Below, piece by piece: positions 43,261-51,961 of a stretch of DNA of 64,000 nucleotides (position 1 is the stretch's first letter; every line of letters starts with the position of its first letter). The translations under genes and the position numbers were made by a program. Below the pieces are notes generated by a model, which was given only the letters and a program-made list of their open reading frames with translations, made no database searches and was not told where the DNA came from. The DNA lies in contig CP002098.1 of the NCBI GenBank assembly GCA_000145985.1, positions 1,778,501 through 1,842,500 on the forward strand, written 5' to 3'. Origin of the DNA: Ignisphaera aggregans DSM 17230. GTDB taxonomy: Archaea > Thermoproteota > Thermoprotei_A > Sulfolobales > Ignisphaeraceae.

Positions 43261-43264
43261 TTGC

Positions 43265-44983
43265 TCACCTAGAACCAAGAATTAGCATGGCCACAACATT
43301 TGTTGCTATTGCTATACCTGTACCTATGATGAAAAATGTTGTCATAGCTATGATTTTCTCATGCATTTCTACACCAAGTTTTACGATAATAGATTTTACA
43401 GCATATATCACTAATGCAAGAATACCTATATCTGGGGGAAACATTATTCCTACTAAGAATGGAAATATACTTAGATCCAAATAGCGTGAAGATATTATTA
43501 CAAGTATCCCTACTACAATGCCTATGGAGATTGTATAAATGGAACTTATATCTAGTTTTCCATTACATATAGAGGCTATGAATGCAATTGTTGGAATCCA
43601 TCTAGTTAGAGGCATTGTAGGAGAGTTGAATCCATAAGCATAAACTAATATGTTTCCAAATATGTAAGAAGCTAAGCTTCCAAAAAATATGCCTAAGCCC
43701 ATCACCTTTACAATAGATAGCGAATCAATACCAAAGAATCTTGCAACTCTTATCATATTCATAGCTGAAGCCCCTACAACTTGTGGCATGGGTATACCTG
43801 TATATGGATCCAAAGCAGCATAGTAACCAATATCTCTGACACCTAGGAAATACATTAGAAATGTGACCATAGGTAGAAGCGCCTGGGAGCCTGTACCAGT
43901 TTCACCTACAACTCTCATATTAACAAGAATTAGAACAATGTGTATAACAGGTATTAACATGAAGAGTATGATAATTGTTGCAAGACCTGGCTGTATTGTT
44001 GATATAGCAAATGCTATAGGGAGTAATAGAATTATGAGACCTAGACTGAAAATAAATATTGTTTTCTCCATGGTTAGACCCAAAATAAGTCTAAAACTAG
44101 TTGAGAGAACCCTCCAAAGTTTTAGTATATAGTAGAGAAGAGCAACAAAGATAACACCAATGTTTATACCAATAACAATAGGTGTTATAGAGAAAAGAGC
44201 ATCATCGTAATTTAGAGTTGGACTAACAGGAATTCTGAATAGCACCATAGAAAGGGGTACTAGGAGTGCATAGGTTATAATTGAACTCATTGACAAGGAT
44301 CTTAATGTTCGTAGTGGCATAAGCATAAAGATTCCTATTAGTATTGGCCAAAACGATAAAGCTAAAACCGAGCCTGGGAGAAATGAGGAGCTTATTGGCG
44401 TTAGATCTATCTGTGGAGAATATATGAGAGACAAAAACTGTAGGAAGAAACCCAGAGATAGAGCAACTATATAGCTACGATTTATAGCAATCCCCCTAAA
44501 GGTTTTTATAAATAATGTAGAAGCTATGCTCAAGGGATATCGGAGCCTCTCTTTATCTAGAAAATGACTTCTTAATGTATATGCTATTAGAATTCCGCTA
44601 AAAGATATGATTGATAATGATATATATGTTGACATAGGTTTTAAATCCAATATACCTCTTCCACTATATAGCTCTTGAGGTATATGTACATCTAGGCCAA
44701 ATGCCTTTAGACGTTGTGAGGCATAGTCTAGAAATCCATAGGTTATATACATACCTGATGCTAATGTTGTTGTGAGATCCATACTATATGCTAGAGCGAG
44801 AGACAGTACTACATCTCTATCACTAGGTTTTATACCAAGTAAACGATAGGCGGCAATGATCAGTATGGGTATTGATATCAGCGATATTTCAGCTGTTGTA
44901 TAGCCAGAGATGGCATAGCTATAGCTATCAATAAAACACATTAGAGTTCCTATCAAAAAACCTATGAATATAGCATATCTCAT
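43265..44983 (-). CDS. Polytopic membrane protein, OPT-transporter-like
   Basis: The 572-residue protein has about 14 membrane helices. The segment 'KERLRYPLSIASTLFIK' and the paired helix arrangement recall OPT (oligopeptide/metal-siderophore) transporters, whose 'L..P.G.A' motif lies in the same place. The similarity is loose. It is the first gene of a four-gene run that continues with the FtsX-like permease, a four-helix protein and an ABC ATPase. A substrate cannot be inferred. Confidence 0.5.
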   Translation of the reverse strand: MRYAIFIGFLIGTLMCFIDSYSYAISGYTTAEISLISIPILIIAAYRLLGIKPSDRDVVLSLALAYSMDLTTTLASGMYITYGFLDYASQRLKAFGLDVHIPQELYSGRGILDLKPMSTYISLSIISFSGILIAYTLRSHFLDKERLRYPLSIASTLFIKTFRGIAINRSYIVALSLGFFLQFLSLIYSPQIDLTPISSSFLPGSVLALSFWPILIGIFMLMPLRTLRSLSMSSIITYALLVPLSMVLFRIPVSPTLNYDDALFSITPIVIGINIGVIFVALLYYILKLWRVLSTSFRLILGLTMEKTIFIFSLGLIILLLPIAFAISTIQPGLATIIILFMLIPVIHIVLILVNMRVVGETGTGSQALLPMVTFLMYFLGVRDIGYYAALDPYTGIPMPQVVGASAMNMIRVARFFGIDSLSIVKVMGLGIFFGSLASYIFGNILVYAYGFNSPTMPLTRWIPTIAFIASICNGKLDISSIYTISIGIVVGILVIISSRYLDLSIFPFLVGIMFPPDIGILALVIYAVKSIIVKLGVEMHEKIIAMTTFFIIGTGIAIATNVVAMLILGSR

Positions 44984-45094
44984 ATAGATTCCTTTAGGAG
45001 TAGTACTATCTTAGAGCTATCTGGGCATACTAATTAATAAACCTATTATGTAGACATAATCTATAGTTTAATATGAATTATTTGGGGATCTTGA

Positions 45095-45505
45095 ATGTTT
45101 GGAGAAAATATAGATAGGGAGAGTGCAATAAAACGTGCGGCGGATCTACTTAGGAGTGGGGCTACGCTACTAGCTGAAACATGTCCTGTATGTGGTTCAC
45201 CGCTTTTAAGATTGGTTAGTGGAGAAGTTGTATGTCCAATTCATGGAAGGGTGATGATAGCTAAAACTGAAAGTGATATTGCAGAAGCAAGTATTCTTAG
45301 CGTTTTAACTGAGTTAGAGAAAAATATCTCATCATTATTACTAAATTATAATAGACGTATACAAAAGAATGAAGTGGGATTTGAAGATGCTAGAGATCTT
45401 GTCTATTGGCTTGATGCTATAGAAAGAATTGAGAAAATAAAGAGATTAATACAGCATCCAACACAGAAAAAATCTTCAAAATCTACTCCATCAAAACAGA
45501 AATAG
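45095..45505 (+). CDS. Sjogren/scleroderma autoantigen 1 (p27)-family zinc-ribbon protein
   Basis: The 136-residue protein carries the PF06677 signature: AADLLRSGATLLAETCPVCG followed by LVSGEVVCPIHG, with one Cys-x2-Cys and a Cys-x2-His. A C-terminal amphipathic helical region and basic tail (KKSSKSTPSKQK) follow. The function of the archaeal family is unknown. It is divergent from the OPT-like gene with a 111-bp promoter region, and convergent with the mevalonate-pathway operon. Confidence 0.85.
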   Translation: MFGENIDRESAIKRAADLLRSGATLLAETCPVCGSPLLRLVSGEVVCPIHGRVMIAKTESDIAEASILSVLTELEKNISSLLLNYNRRIQKNEVGFEDARDLVYWLDAIERIEKIKRLIQHPTQKKSSKSTPSKQK

Positions 45506-45513
45506 CTATTACA

Positions 45514-45933
45514 TCAACATATACATATCGAAATACCATTAGATGTAGATGTAATTTTAATATATGAGCCAGTTTCTATGTGTTCAAGGATCCCATCTGG
45601 AATATTATATACGATAGGTATTTTACAGAGTACAGCACCAGCCAATACGACTGGATCAGGTTTACCCATTATAATAGCTTTAGGTGCTATTCCTTTTTTA
45701 TAGAGAGAATATATTATGTAAGTCCCAACAGTACTCCCTCTAAAACGTTTAACAACTAAGATATGATCCTTTATAAAACTTCCCTTAGCCCCACTCTCCT
45801 CAGATACTATAAGGCCAGTATCTTTATCAATATCACCTAAGAAAGATAGAACATTAATTTTTATGACCTTACCCTCAATTTCTTTTCCTATCATTTTAGC
45901 GTCTACAACATTTATACAACGTTCACAAGACAT
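45514..45933 (-). CDS. Phosphomevalonate dehydratase small subunit (AcnX swivel domain, DUF126)
   Basis: The 139-residue swivelling domain of aconitase X carries 'DTGLIVSEESGAKGSFIKD', the phosphate/substrate-binding Ser loop, and the 'FRGSTVGTYIIYSLYKKGIAP' region (FRGSTVGTY is the key part). With the large subunit it dehydrates mevalonate 5-phosphate to trans-anhydromevalonate 5-phosphate in the archaeal mevalonate pathway. It overlaps the large-subunit gene by 22 bp. Confidence 0.9.
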   Translation of the reverse strand: MSCERCINVVDAKMIGKEIEGKVIKINVLSFLGDIDKDTGLIVSEESGAKGSFIKDHILVVKRFRGSTVGTYIIYSLYKKGIAPKAIIMGKPDPVVLAGAVLCKIPIVYNIPDGILEHIETGSYIKITSTSNGISICIC

Positions 45934-47084
45934 GTCTTTATACCTCCTAGCTTTGGAATATAGTGAAAGGCCTTGCCATGAAGTGTAGCTAGGCTATGTA
46001 AGTTAAGTTCCTTAAGATTTGAAACCACAGGGCATGCACCCTTAAGAAATACAATTTCAATTCCTCTCTTTCTAAATTCCTCGGCTATCAATATTATATC
46101 TTCGCTATTTTGTGGTAATGCTACAAATATCTTTTCTATCCCTAAACTTTTTGCTTTCAAAAATATTCTATTAGATATATGTCTTAATTCATCAACTGTT
46201 ATATGAGGACATCCAATAAATAGAGTATTACTACAAATGCTTTCTGAGAATTTTTTTGCTTCTGCTAAATCTATTGTAATACGTTCTAATCCTCCTTTTA
46301 TCATAATCTTATCGAACTTAGGGGTTATACCTTCTATTATAGCCATTGGAGAATCTGATGTTGATGCAATTGAAGCTAATAGATTTCTTATTATAATATC
46401 ACGATAAACATCATCCTCTACATTCATATTCATTTCTATATATGGAATGCCTTTTGTTATATTTCCTATATATAGTCCTATAATACTTGCTTCAAATATA
46501 TTGCCTATAGGAAAATCTATCTTGATTATTTCTGTTGGTAATCTATTTTCATCAATATGCATTCCACTATAATATGTTTTACCGATGATTGATGCCATTA
46601 ACGCTACAATACCTCCCTCTCTATTAGTTTTTGCACCTAAAATGGAATTTGCATATATGACAGCGCTAGATTCTGCCCAAGCCAAATGCTCATTTATCTT
46701 TGGTCTTCTAATCTTGTATGGTATACATGTAAAACTCTTATCATCTACGCCAAGAGATTTCAAGAGCTCGATAATTTTGTATTGCTTTACAACAATATCC
46801 CTGCCATACACATTTGTAAAAGGGTCTAAAATTGCAATAGAGCTTGGATTAGCTGTAGTATATACAGCAGCTTTAGCCCCCTTTGAAACTAGATCATTAA
46901 GAAATTCTAATCCTTCATCACCTATATTAAAATATGATATACCTGAGATATGGGCATGTGAGATGTCTATCAGCTTCTCTGCCCCTAAAGCCTCTCCTAT
47001 ATGAACTATTACTTCTATAGCTATCCTAACAGCTTCTCCATATTCACCTCTGAGCATTCTTTCTTCATATTTATTGAGATACAT
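45912..47084 (-). CDS. Phosphomevalonate dehydratase large subunit (aconitase X, DUF521)
   Basis: The 390-residue Fe-S hydro-lyase subunit has the family blocks 'DISHAHISGISYFNIGDEGL' (start of block), 'AVYTTANPSSI', 'YKIRRPKINEHLAWAESSAV', IGCPHITVDEL and 'KGACPVVSNL'. Cluster cysteines lie in CIPYK, IGCPH and GACPV. It works with the small subunit encoded immediately downstream. The enzyme defines the modified mevalonate pathway of most archaea. The previous gene in the operon makes the next enzyme in the same pathway. Confidence 0.92.
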   Translation of the reverse strand: MYLNKYEERMLRGEYGEAVRIAIEVIVHIGEALGAEKLIDISHAHISGISYFNIGDEGLEFLNDLVSKGAKAAVYTTANPSSIAILDPFTNVYGRDIVVKQYKIIELLKSLGVDDKSFTCIPYKIRRPKINEHLAWAESSAVIYANSILGAKTNREGGIVALMASIIGKTYYSGMHIDENRLPTEIIKIDFPIGNIFEASIIGLYIGNITKGIPYIEMNMNVEDDVYRDIIIRNLLASIASTSDSPMAIIEGITPKFDKIMIKGGLERITIDLAEAKKFSESICSNTLFIGCPHITVDELRHISNRIFLKAKSLGIEKIFVALPQNSEDIILIAEEFRKRGIEIVFLKGACPVVSNLKELNLHSLATLHGKAFHYIPKLGGIKTCLVNVV

Positions 47085-47096
47085 AATACCTCATCT

Positions 47097-48377
47097 TTAA
47101 GTTTTAACATATTTATAATCAGCTTTGTTACTACCTAGTGGTATTGTTAGATCTAGACCTATTTTATCACATGTACCATTACTTGAACTTGGATCTAATG
47201 TTGAACATCTAGCTCTCTCTATCATTATTATGCTATCTCTACCTCTAAAACGTGTTGCAATAGACCATAGAATCATGTTTTCTGAATCAATATCAATATC
47301 GCTATCTACAGCAATAACCATTTTAGCACTAGGATGTGCTGAAAATGCTGCCATAATAGCAGTCTTAACATCTCCATCATGAATCTTATCTATAGCTATG
47401 GCTATAATAAGCCAAGAACCACTTGATTCTAAAAGCCTCACCTTATGAACTTTAGGCACAGTTCTACTTACATAATCATATATAACCGCCTCTCTATAGA
47501 AACTCTGTAAAAGTTTATGCTCTTTTCCGGCTGGCAATATCACATGAAATAATTCATTTGTATTTACATAAACAGCATCAACATTTATAAGAGGTTCTAA
47601 CCTAGCCCTATCATAAAGATTTAAAAGATCTACAAAAGGTCCTTCTCTCACTAATTCTTTTGTAATTCTTCCCTCCAATACCATAGCTGCATTAGCAGGA
47701 ACAGGAATTCCATATAGTGGTGTATATGCTATCGAAAAATCCTCTAACAAATTAGGGACAAGTTCAAGCTCAAATACTCCTAAAGGTGGTGAAGAAGATG
47801 CCATAAGCATTACAGCTGGATGAACTCCAACCACAATGGCTACGGGAGTTTCCTTACCTCTCTCTAGATACTTCTCATATATATATCTTAGGTGTCTAGG
47901 TACGATTCTTGCAACGACTTTATTTTTTGATATAAGCATTGTTCTATGTATAGAAGCATTACATATGTTATCAATACATGATATGTATATAGAAGAAGAT
48001 AAGTATCTACCTCCATCACCAGGATAAAACTTTATGAAAGGCAGATATTGTAAATCAAAATCCTTGACCATTGTATATGAGTTACTAAAATCTTTTTCTC
48101 TAGGCTTTCTTGTCCTAGATGTAGAATCGAGGATCCTTTTATATGCTTCAACATCACTATCAACTTTTAGAACATATCTATATAGTCTATTCCTAGAGTT
48201 AAGAACATTTCCTACACATACATACTCGCTTTTAATCAATTTAAAAAACACTATTTTCTCCATAATATCTGCATTATACAATATTTTTGTGGGTTCTAAT
48301 TCTATTCCTAGCTCTTTATCACTTATATCAAGTTTTTCATTTGATGGAACTGAATCTACGAATTCCCTTAGGGACAT
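47097..48377 (-). CDS. UbiD-family anhydromevalonate phosphate decarboxylase
   Basis: The 426-residue prenylated-FMN-dependent decarboxylase has UbiD blocks 'VVGVHPAVMLMASSSPPLG', 'VPANAAMVLEGRI' and 'MVIAVDSDIDIDSENMILWS'. Co-directional and 12 bp upstream of the phosphomevalonate dehydratase genes, it should convert trans-anhydromevalonate phosphate to isopentenyl phosphate. The context argues against an aromatic decarboxylase. A UbiX-type prenyltransferase is needed for the cofactor and is not in the window. Confidence 0.9.
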   Translation of the reverse strand: MSLREFVDSVPSNEKLDISDKELGIELEPTKILYNADIMEKIVFFKLIKSEYVCVGNVLNSRNRLYRYVLKVDSDVEAYKRILDSTSRTRKPREKDFSNSYTMVKDFDLQYLPFIKFYPGDGGRYLSSSIYISCIDNICNASIHRTMLISKNKVVARIVPRHLRYIYEKYLERGKETPVAIVVGVHPAVMLMASSSPPLGVFELELVPNLLEDFSIAYTPLYGIPVPANAAMVLEGRITKELVREGPFVDLLNLYDRARLEPLINVDAVYVNTNELFHVILPAGKEHKLLQSFYREAVIYDYVSRTVPKVHKVRLLESSGSWLIIAIAIDKIHDGDVKTAIMAAFSAHPSAKMVIAVDSDIDIDSENMILWSIATRFRGRDSIIMIERARCSTLDPSSSNGTCDKIGLDLTIPLGSNKADYKYVKT

Positions 48378-48464
48378 ACATGATTACACCATAAATCATA
48401 TTAACAATAGGACTTTATTGTGTATTAAAATAATTATTTAGGAGAAATTTTTAGTTTGTATTAA

Positions 48465-48482
48465 CTAAAATAACTATTTTAG
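48465..48482. repeat. Inverted repeat between the mevalonate operon and the RNA kinase gene
   Basis: CTAAAATA and TATTTTAG are perfect 8-bp arms around AC. A second, looser repeat, TTTAGTT...AACTAAA (48450-48469), overlaps it. The site is about 15 bp past the stop of the RNA kinase gene on the minus strand and 90 bp upstream of the UbiD gene. It could terminate the former or bind a regulator of the latter. The AT-rich setting makes chance likely enough to keep this tentative. Confidence 0.4.
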
Positions 48483-48495
48483 CTTAAGCCATGTT

Positions 48496-49806
48496 TTACA
48501 ATGGGCATCTACTTATTTTCCCTTTATCTTCAAAATTCTCATCTAGTTTTATTCTACCTATAATTATTCCCTTGATATCAGATTCATATTCTGTGAATAT
48601 ACATAAACGTTTATTATCAATGTCTATAGAATCTATTATTCCTACTGCTACTTCTTCATATTTATCATTCACTAATGCAACAAGTATACCTTTAACCATT
48701 GACGGCTTTAAGATATATATATCATTAACATTCATATATGTTTTCAACTTTAGAATATCTTCATTAGATATATTAGCATTATCAGAGAGAAGTAGGACTA
48801 AGGAATCTTCATATCTGGATGCTACTAATGGTTTATATTTGATGACTGAAGGTATTTTTTGTAGTTCTTCATCATTTAATTCAATTCCGTTAAAGAGACA
48901 GGAATTAGATATAGAGAGTTTTCCTATATCGAAACACAGTTTCTTTGCATGTTCAAAATAAGTTTTATAGCTAACTTTTCTAAGTTCTCTTCTATCTACC
49001 CTATTCCTCTCTCTTACAACCCTAGGTCTAGGTAAACAATAAATCTTAGTAAGGGTTCCATAAAACTGTCTCTCGAATGCCTTACAGAAATTCTCATCTA
49101 AAACGACTAATGACTGTGGTTTTATACTTTTTATAAGTGTAGATTTATACTCAATTGATGATATATCTCCTAACCAGCCATCAGTATTGATAATAATTAT
49201 ATTACTACCCATTTTTTCTGCAATTACTACTAATTCCAATATAGATGATATTACTCTTGACATAGATATGGGGGTAGAAGGAGTTAGATACCCAATAAAT
49301 CTCATAATATCTCCTTTGAATTGTCTAAGCCAAATGGATTTACGTTCAATGAATTTAAGAGCTACAAAACCTGGAGGAGCAAGATCATTTTGACCTATAT
49401 CACCATCTATTAGAGCTACTTTAAGTTTTTGATCTATTGCAATATTAGAGATTAGCAAAGATAATGATGTTTTACCACTATCAGTTGCACCAATAATTAC
49501 TACTCTTCCCATTCTATCAATTATTTCATATACTGCTTTCTCCCAGATATCTATAACCTCCTCTCCTTCAATAGGCTCTTCAATGCTTCCACCCTCACCT
49601 AGGATTATACTAATTACGCTATCTTCTACGGCTTTAACAGCATAACTCCTATATCTATTAATTATTATATCTTCTCCTTTTCTAATATTTACACCTAAAA
49701 TTCTAATACAACCCTCATCTACAACTATTTTCGCAGGACCACATACTCTTATTATCTTATTCGACAATAATGTTATTTTAGAATAGAGAGAGCTTGCTGT
49801 CAACAA
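48496..49806 (-). CDS. Clp1/Grc3-type polynucleotide 5'-hydroxyl kinase
   Basis: The 436-residue protein has an N-terminal beta domain (1-100), a P-loop kinase core with GATDSGKTSL, 'LIDGDIGQNDLAPPGFV' and 'IINTDGW', and a C-terminal beta domain, as in Clp1 and Grc3. Archaeal homologues phosphorylate the 5' hydroxyl of RNA or DNA. The lid region with 'PRPRVVRERN' is present. It follows an RNase H-fold protein gene by 10 bp. A role in tRNA splicing or RNA repair is inferred. Confidence 0.88.
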   Translation of the reverse strand: MLTASSLYSKITLLSNKIIRVCGPAKIVVDEGCIRILGVNIRKGEDIIINRYRSYAVKAVEDSVISIILGEGGSIEEPIEGEEVIDIWEKAVYEIIDRMGRVVIIGATDSGKTSLSLLISNIAIDQKLKVALIDGDIGQNDLAPPGFVALKFIERKSIWLRQFKGDIMRFIGYLTPSTPISMSRVISSILELVVIAEKMGSNIIIINTDGWLGDISSIEYKSTLIKSIKPQSLVVLDENFCKAFERQFYGTLTKIYCLPRPRVVRERNRVDRRELRKVSYKTYFEHAKKLCFDIGKLSISNSCLFNGIELNDEELQKIPSVIKYKPLVASRYEDSLVLLLSDNANISNEDILKLKTYMNVNDIYILKPSMVKGILVALVNDKYEEVAVGIIDSIDIDNKRLCIFTEYESDIKGIIIGRIKLDENFEDKGKISRCPL

Positions 49807-49816
49807 GATTAGTACC

Positions 49817-50479
49817 CTAAGAGCTAGCTACTCTCATGAGAGCTATGTTTATAGCTGCAATAGAATCTTTATCTAATTTCATATTATCTATAAATTGCCT
49901 TTGTTTAGAACTCTTATCTTCAGGCACAAACTCAAAGTTCACAGGATGATTCCTAAAACTTTTAATGAGGGTGTCAACAAAGGCATTGTATTTATCGGAT
50001 AGAAATCTTGGAAGACCTATCCTTATGGTTTTTATATCAATACTATCAGAATATTCTATAAACATCTTCAGTATCTCAAGCACTTTTTCTTTAGATTTAT
50101 AGCTATTAACTAAAACAATATCTGAATTGACAAATATTGCTATACCGATGCTATCACCAAAATCTATTCCTACTATCATATTTCTTTGTTTAGAAATATG
50201 TGATATACGCGAATATATTATGGTATTAACAATACATTTTTCTATACCAATCTCATCTACATTTAATATCAATCCATTCACATTAATTCTCCTATTCTTT
50301 ATGTATTCCATACCTATACTATCTACTAACAATATTCCATGAAAGAATTTTACATTATCATTTATGCCTCTCACATTTACCCTATATTCTTCTAACATCT
50401 TCAATACTCTAACTAATTTTCTTGAATCGTAGATTGAGACCATGACATCAACTTTTTGCTTCTCAATATCTATAACCAT
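49817..50479 (-). CDS. RNase H-fold conserved archaeal protein
   Basis: The 220-residue protein has a C-terminal domain starting with 'MIVGIDFGDSIGIAIFV', an RNase H/actin-like first strand, followed by 'TIRIGLPRF' and a later 'DKDSIAAINIALM' helix with an acidic residue. This pattern resembles YqgF/RuvX-like resolvases. The N-terminal half (1-105) is different and unassigned. The start is the ATG at 50479 with GGGGTG before it. It lies upstream of the RNA kinase gene, so a nucleic-acid role is plausible but unproven. Confidence 0.65.
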   Translation of the reverse strand: MVIDIEKQKVDVMVSIYDSRKLVRVLKMLEEYRVNVRGINDNVKFFHGILLVDSIGMEYIKNRRINVNGLILNVDEIGIEKCIVNTIIYSRISHISKQRNMIVGIDFGDSIGIAIFVNSDIVLVNSYKSKEKVLEILKMFIEYSDSIDIKTIRIGLPRFLSDKYNAFVDTLIKSFRNHPVNFEFVPEDKSSKQRQFIDNMKLDKDSIAAINIALMRVASS

Positions 50480-50524
50480 TTCACCCCAGTACAAAGTATC
50501 ATATATTCCTCAACAACCTCTAAC

Positions 50525-50579
50525 TCAGTATTTAAATGCAGACCTTTCATCATACCTCAGATCCCGGATTCTTCCTCAT
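50525..50579 (-). ncRNA. Possible C/D box guide RNA (weaker candidate)
   Basis: Read on the minus strand: box C-like ATGAGGA (50579-50573, one mismatch), a 12-nt spacer, D' CTGA (50560-50557), three bases, C' ATGATGA (50553-50547), then an 18-nt spacer and D CTGA (50528-50525). The C/D' half is well formed. The second spacer is longer than the usual 10-14 nt. A 'gtttttatc' TATA-like box lies about 20 nt upstream. Confidence 0.4.
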
Positions 50580-50850
50580 CTAGTACCACATGATAAAAAC
50601 TATGTAGTCAGTCTACGAATATAGTTTCTAAATGAATATTAAAACTTTTATTCACAGTTCTATAACATCAGAACATTATAATTAAATCCAAAACGAAATA
50701 AATTCAATAAACTACTTAGAATTTAGCAATAATATTTAAAAATACTTTTCAATACTAGCACATACTTAGTAAAAGAATGATATGTTGTACAATGATATCT
50801 ATCCCTAGGCATGAGATCTAACAAAGTCTTATGGGATATAGGTGAAGACA

Positions 50851-50979
50851 ATGAATGTATCACAGGACATGATCCCTCCTATTATATCTTTAGTTAATCA
50901 TTCAATATTTTTAATTTCATGGAAAGGAAAATATCTATTAACGTTCTCCTCTAATGAAGATAATATAAATATTCCTTAG
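50851..50979 (+). CDS. Small 42-residue ORF coupled to the phospholipid-synthesis gene
   Basis: ATG 50851 is preceded at a good distance by AGGTGA (50840-50845). The ORF encodes 42 residues (MNVSQDMIPPIISL... to NINIP), possibly with a short amphipathic helix. Its TAG stop overlaps the GTG start of the next gene as TAGTG, the classical layout for translational coupling. The combination of Shine-Dalgarno sequence and overlap makes it a likely real small gene or coupling leader. No family is recognised. Confidence 0.5.
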   Translation: MNVSQDMIPPIISLVNHSIFLISWKGKYLLTFSSNEDNINIP

Positions 50980-51590
50980 TGAATTATAATATGTTAACAA
51001 GATTTAGAAAACAAATAAACTTATATATAGATAGGATAGCATATATATTTCTAAAGGTAAACATAAAACCTAATACAATAACACTACTAGGATTAGTTAT
51101 ATCAGTTACATCAGTACCTTTAGCATATTTTAATTATCTAATTCCATTACTATTCATAATAGTATTATCAGCATTTATGGATGTTTTAGATGGTGCTGTG
51201 GCTCGGCTAAGTGCTAATGTTACTCCTTTTGGAGGAGTATTGGATTCATTTTGTGATAGAATAGAAGAACTATTTTATATAATGTCCTTAATAATTATTG
51301 GTCTACCCGTTCATCTAGGTCTAATATCATTAGCACTATCCTATCTCACAAGCTATGTACGAGCTTTAGGAGAGCTCAGAGGACTAAAAATGGAGGGAAT
51401 AGGAATTGCCGAGAGAGCTGAAAGAATATTGTTAATTCTAACCTCTATACTCTTAGCTATAATACTTCAAGGGCATGAACTATTTGTATTAGGGTTGACG
51501 ATACCGATTATAATATTAATACTTCTGAGCTTCGTAACAGTATTGCAGAGGATCTATTATATATATAGATCACTTAATCAAAAACATTAA
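50979..51590 (+). CDS. CDP-alcohol phosphatidyltransferase, archaetidylinositol-phosphate-synthase-like
   Basis: The 203-residue integral membrane enzyme has six helices and the family motif DG-x2-AR-x8-G-x3-D-x3-D, read as DGAVARLSANVTPFGGVLD and SFCD near residues 72-96. It joins an alcohol phosphate to CDP-archaeol. The archaeal IPS/AIPS subgroup is likely, by size and sequence. I keep the GTG at 50979 because it overlaps the stop of the small upstream ORF; an ATG at 50991 is possible. Confidence 0.88.
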   Translation: MNYNMLTRFRKQINLYIDRIAYIFLKVNIKPNTITLLGLVISVTSVPLAYFNYLIPLLFIIVLSAFMDVLDGAVARLSANVTPFGGVLDSFCDRIEELFYIMSLIIIGLPVHLGLISLALSYLTSYVRALGELRGLKMEGIGIAERAERILLILTSILLAIILQGHELFVLGLTIPIIILILLSFVTVLQRIYYIYRSLNQKH

Positions 51591-51594
51591 TAAT

Positions 51595-51891
51595 TTATGA
51601 TACTTTTTGCAAAGGTATACTCCTCTTCCTCTCCTCCTCAGATCTCACTTTAATTATACCATAGAATATAGCACAATTAATACAATAGCATTTTGTTACA
51701 GGGTACCTCATTATTATAGCACCTTTCTTTTCAAGCTCAGCTGCTAGCTGTGGATCTACAGGAGAGTACATTTTTGTTACACATACAGCTTTATCTCTAG
51801 GTATTAATGCGCCACAATTATCACAGTGAATTCTCTCTACAGATCCCTTATCCCCTTTCTTTCTACCTCTATTTTCTCTCTTCTTTGGCAT
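51595..51891 (-). CDS. 30S ribosomal protein eS26
   Basis: The 98-residue protein starts with a basic tail (MPKKRENRGRKKGDKG) and has a zinc ribbon, CDNCGALIPRDKAVC with later CYCINCA, typical of eS26. It binds near the mRNA exit channel. Among archaea eS26 is largely limited to Crenarchaeota and relatives, which helps place the organism. It is convergent with the phosphatidyltransferase gene at 4 bp. Confidence 0.95.
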   Translation of the reverse strand: MPKKRENRGRKKGDKGSVERIHCDNCGALIPRDKAVCVTKMYSPVDPQLAAELEKKGAIIMRYPVTKCYCINCAIFYGIIKVRSEEERKRSIPLQKVS

Positions 51892-51961
51892 ATAGATTTA
51901 CACCTAATATATCAACCCAAATTTCTACACAGATATATGGAGATGCCGCTTTAAAATATTT

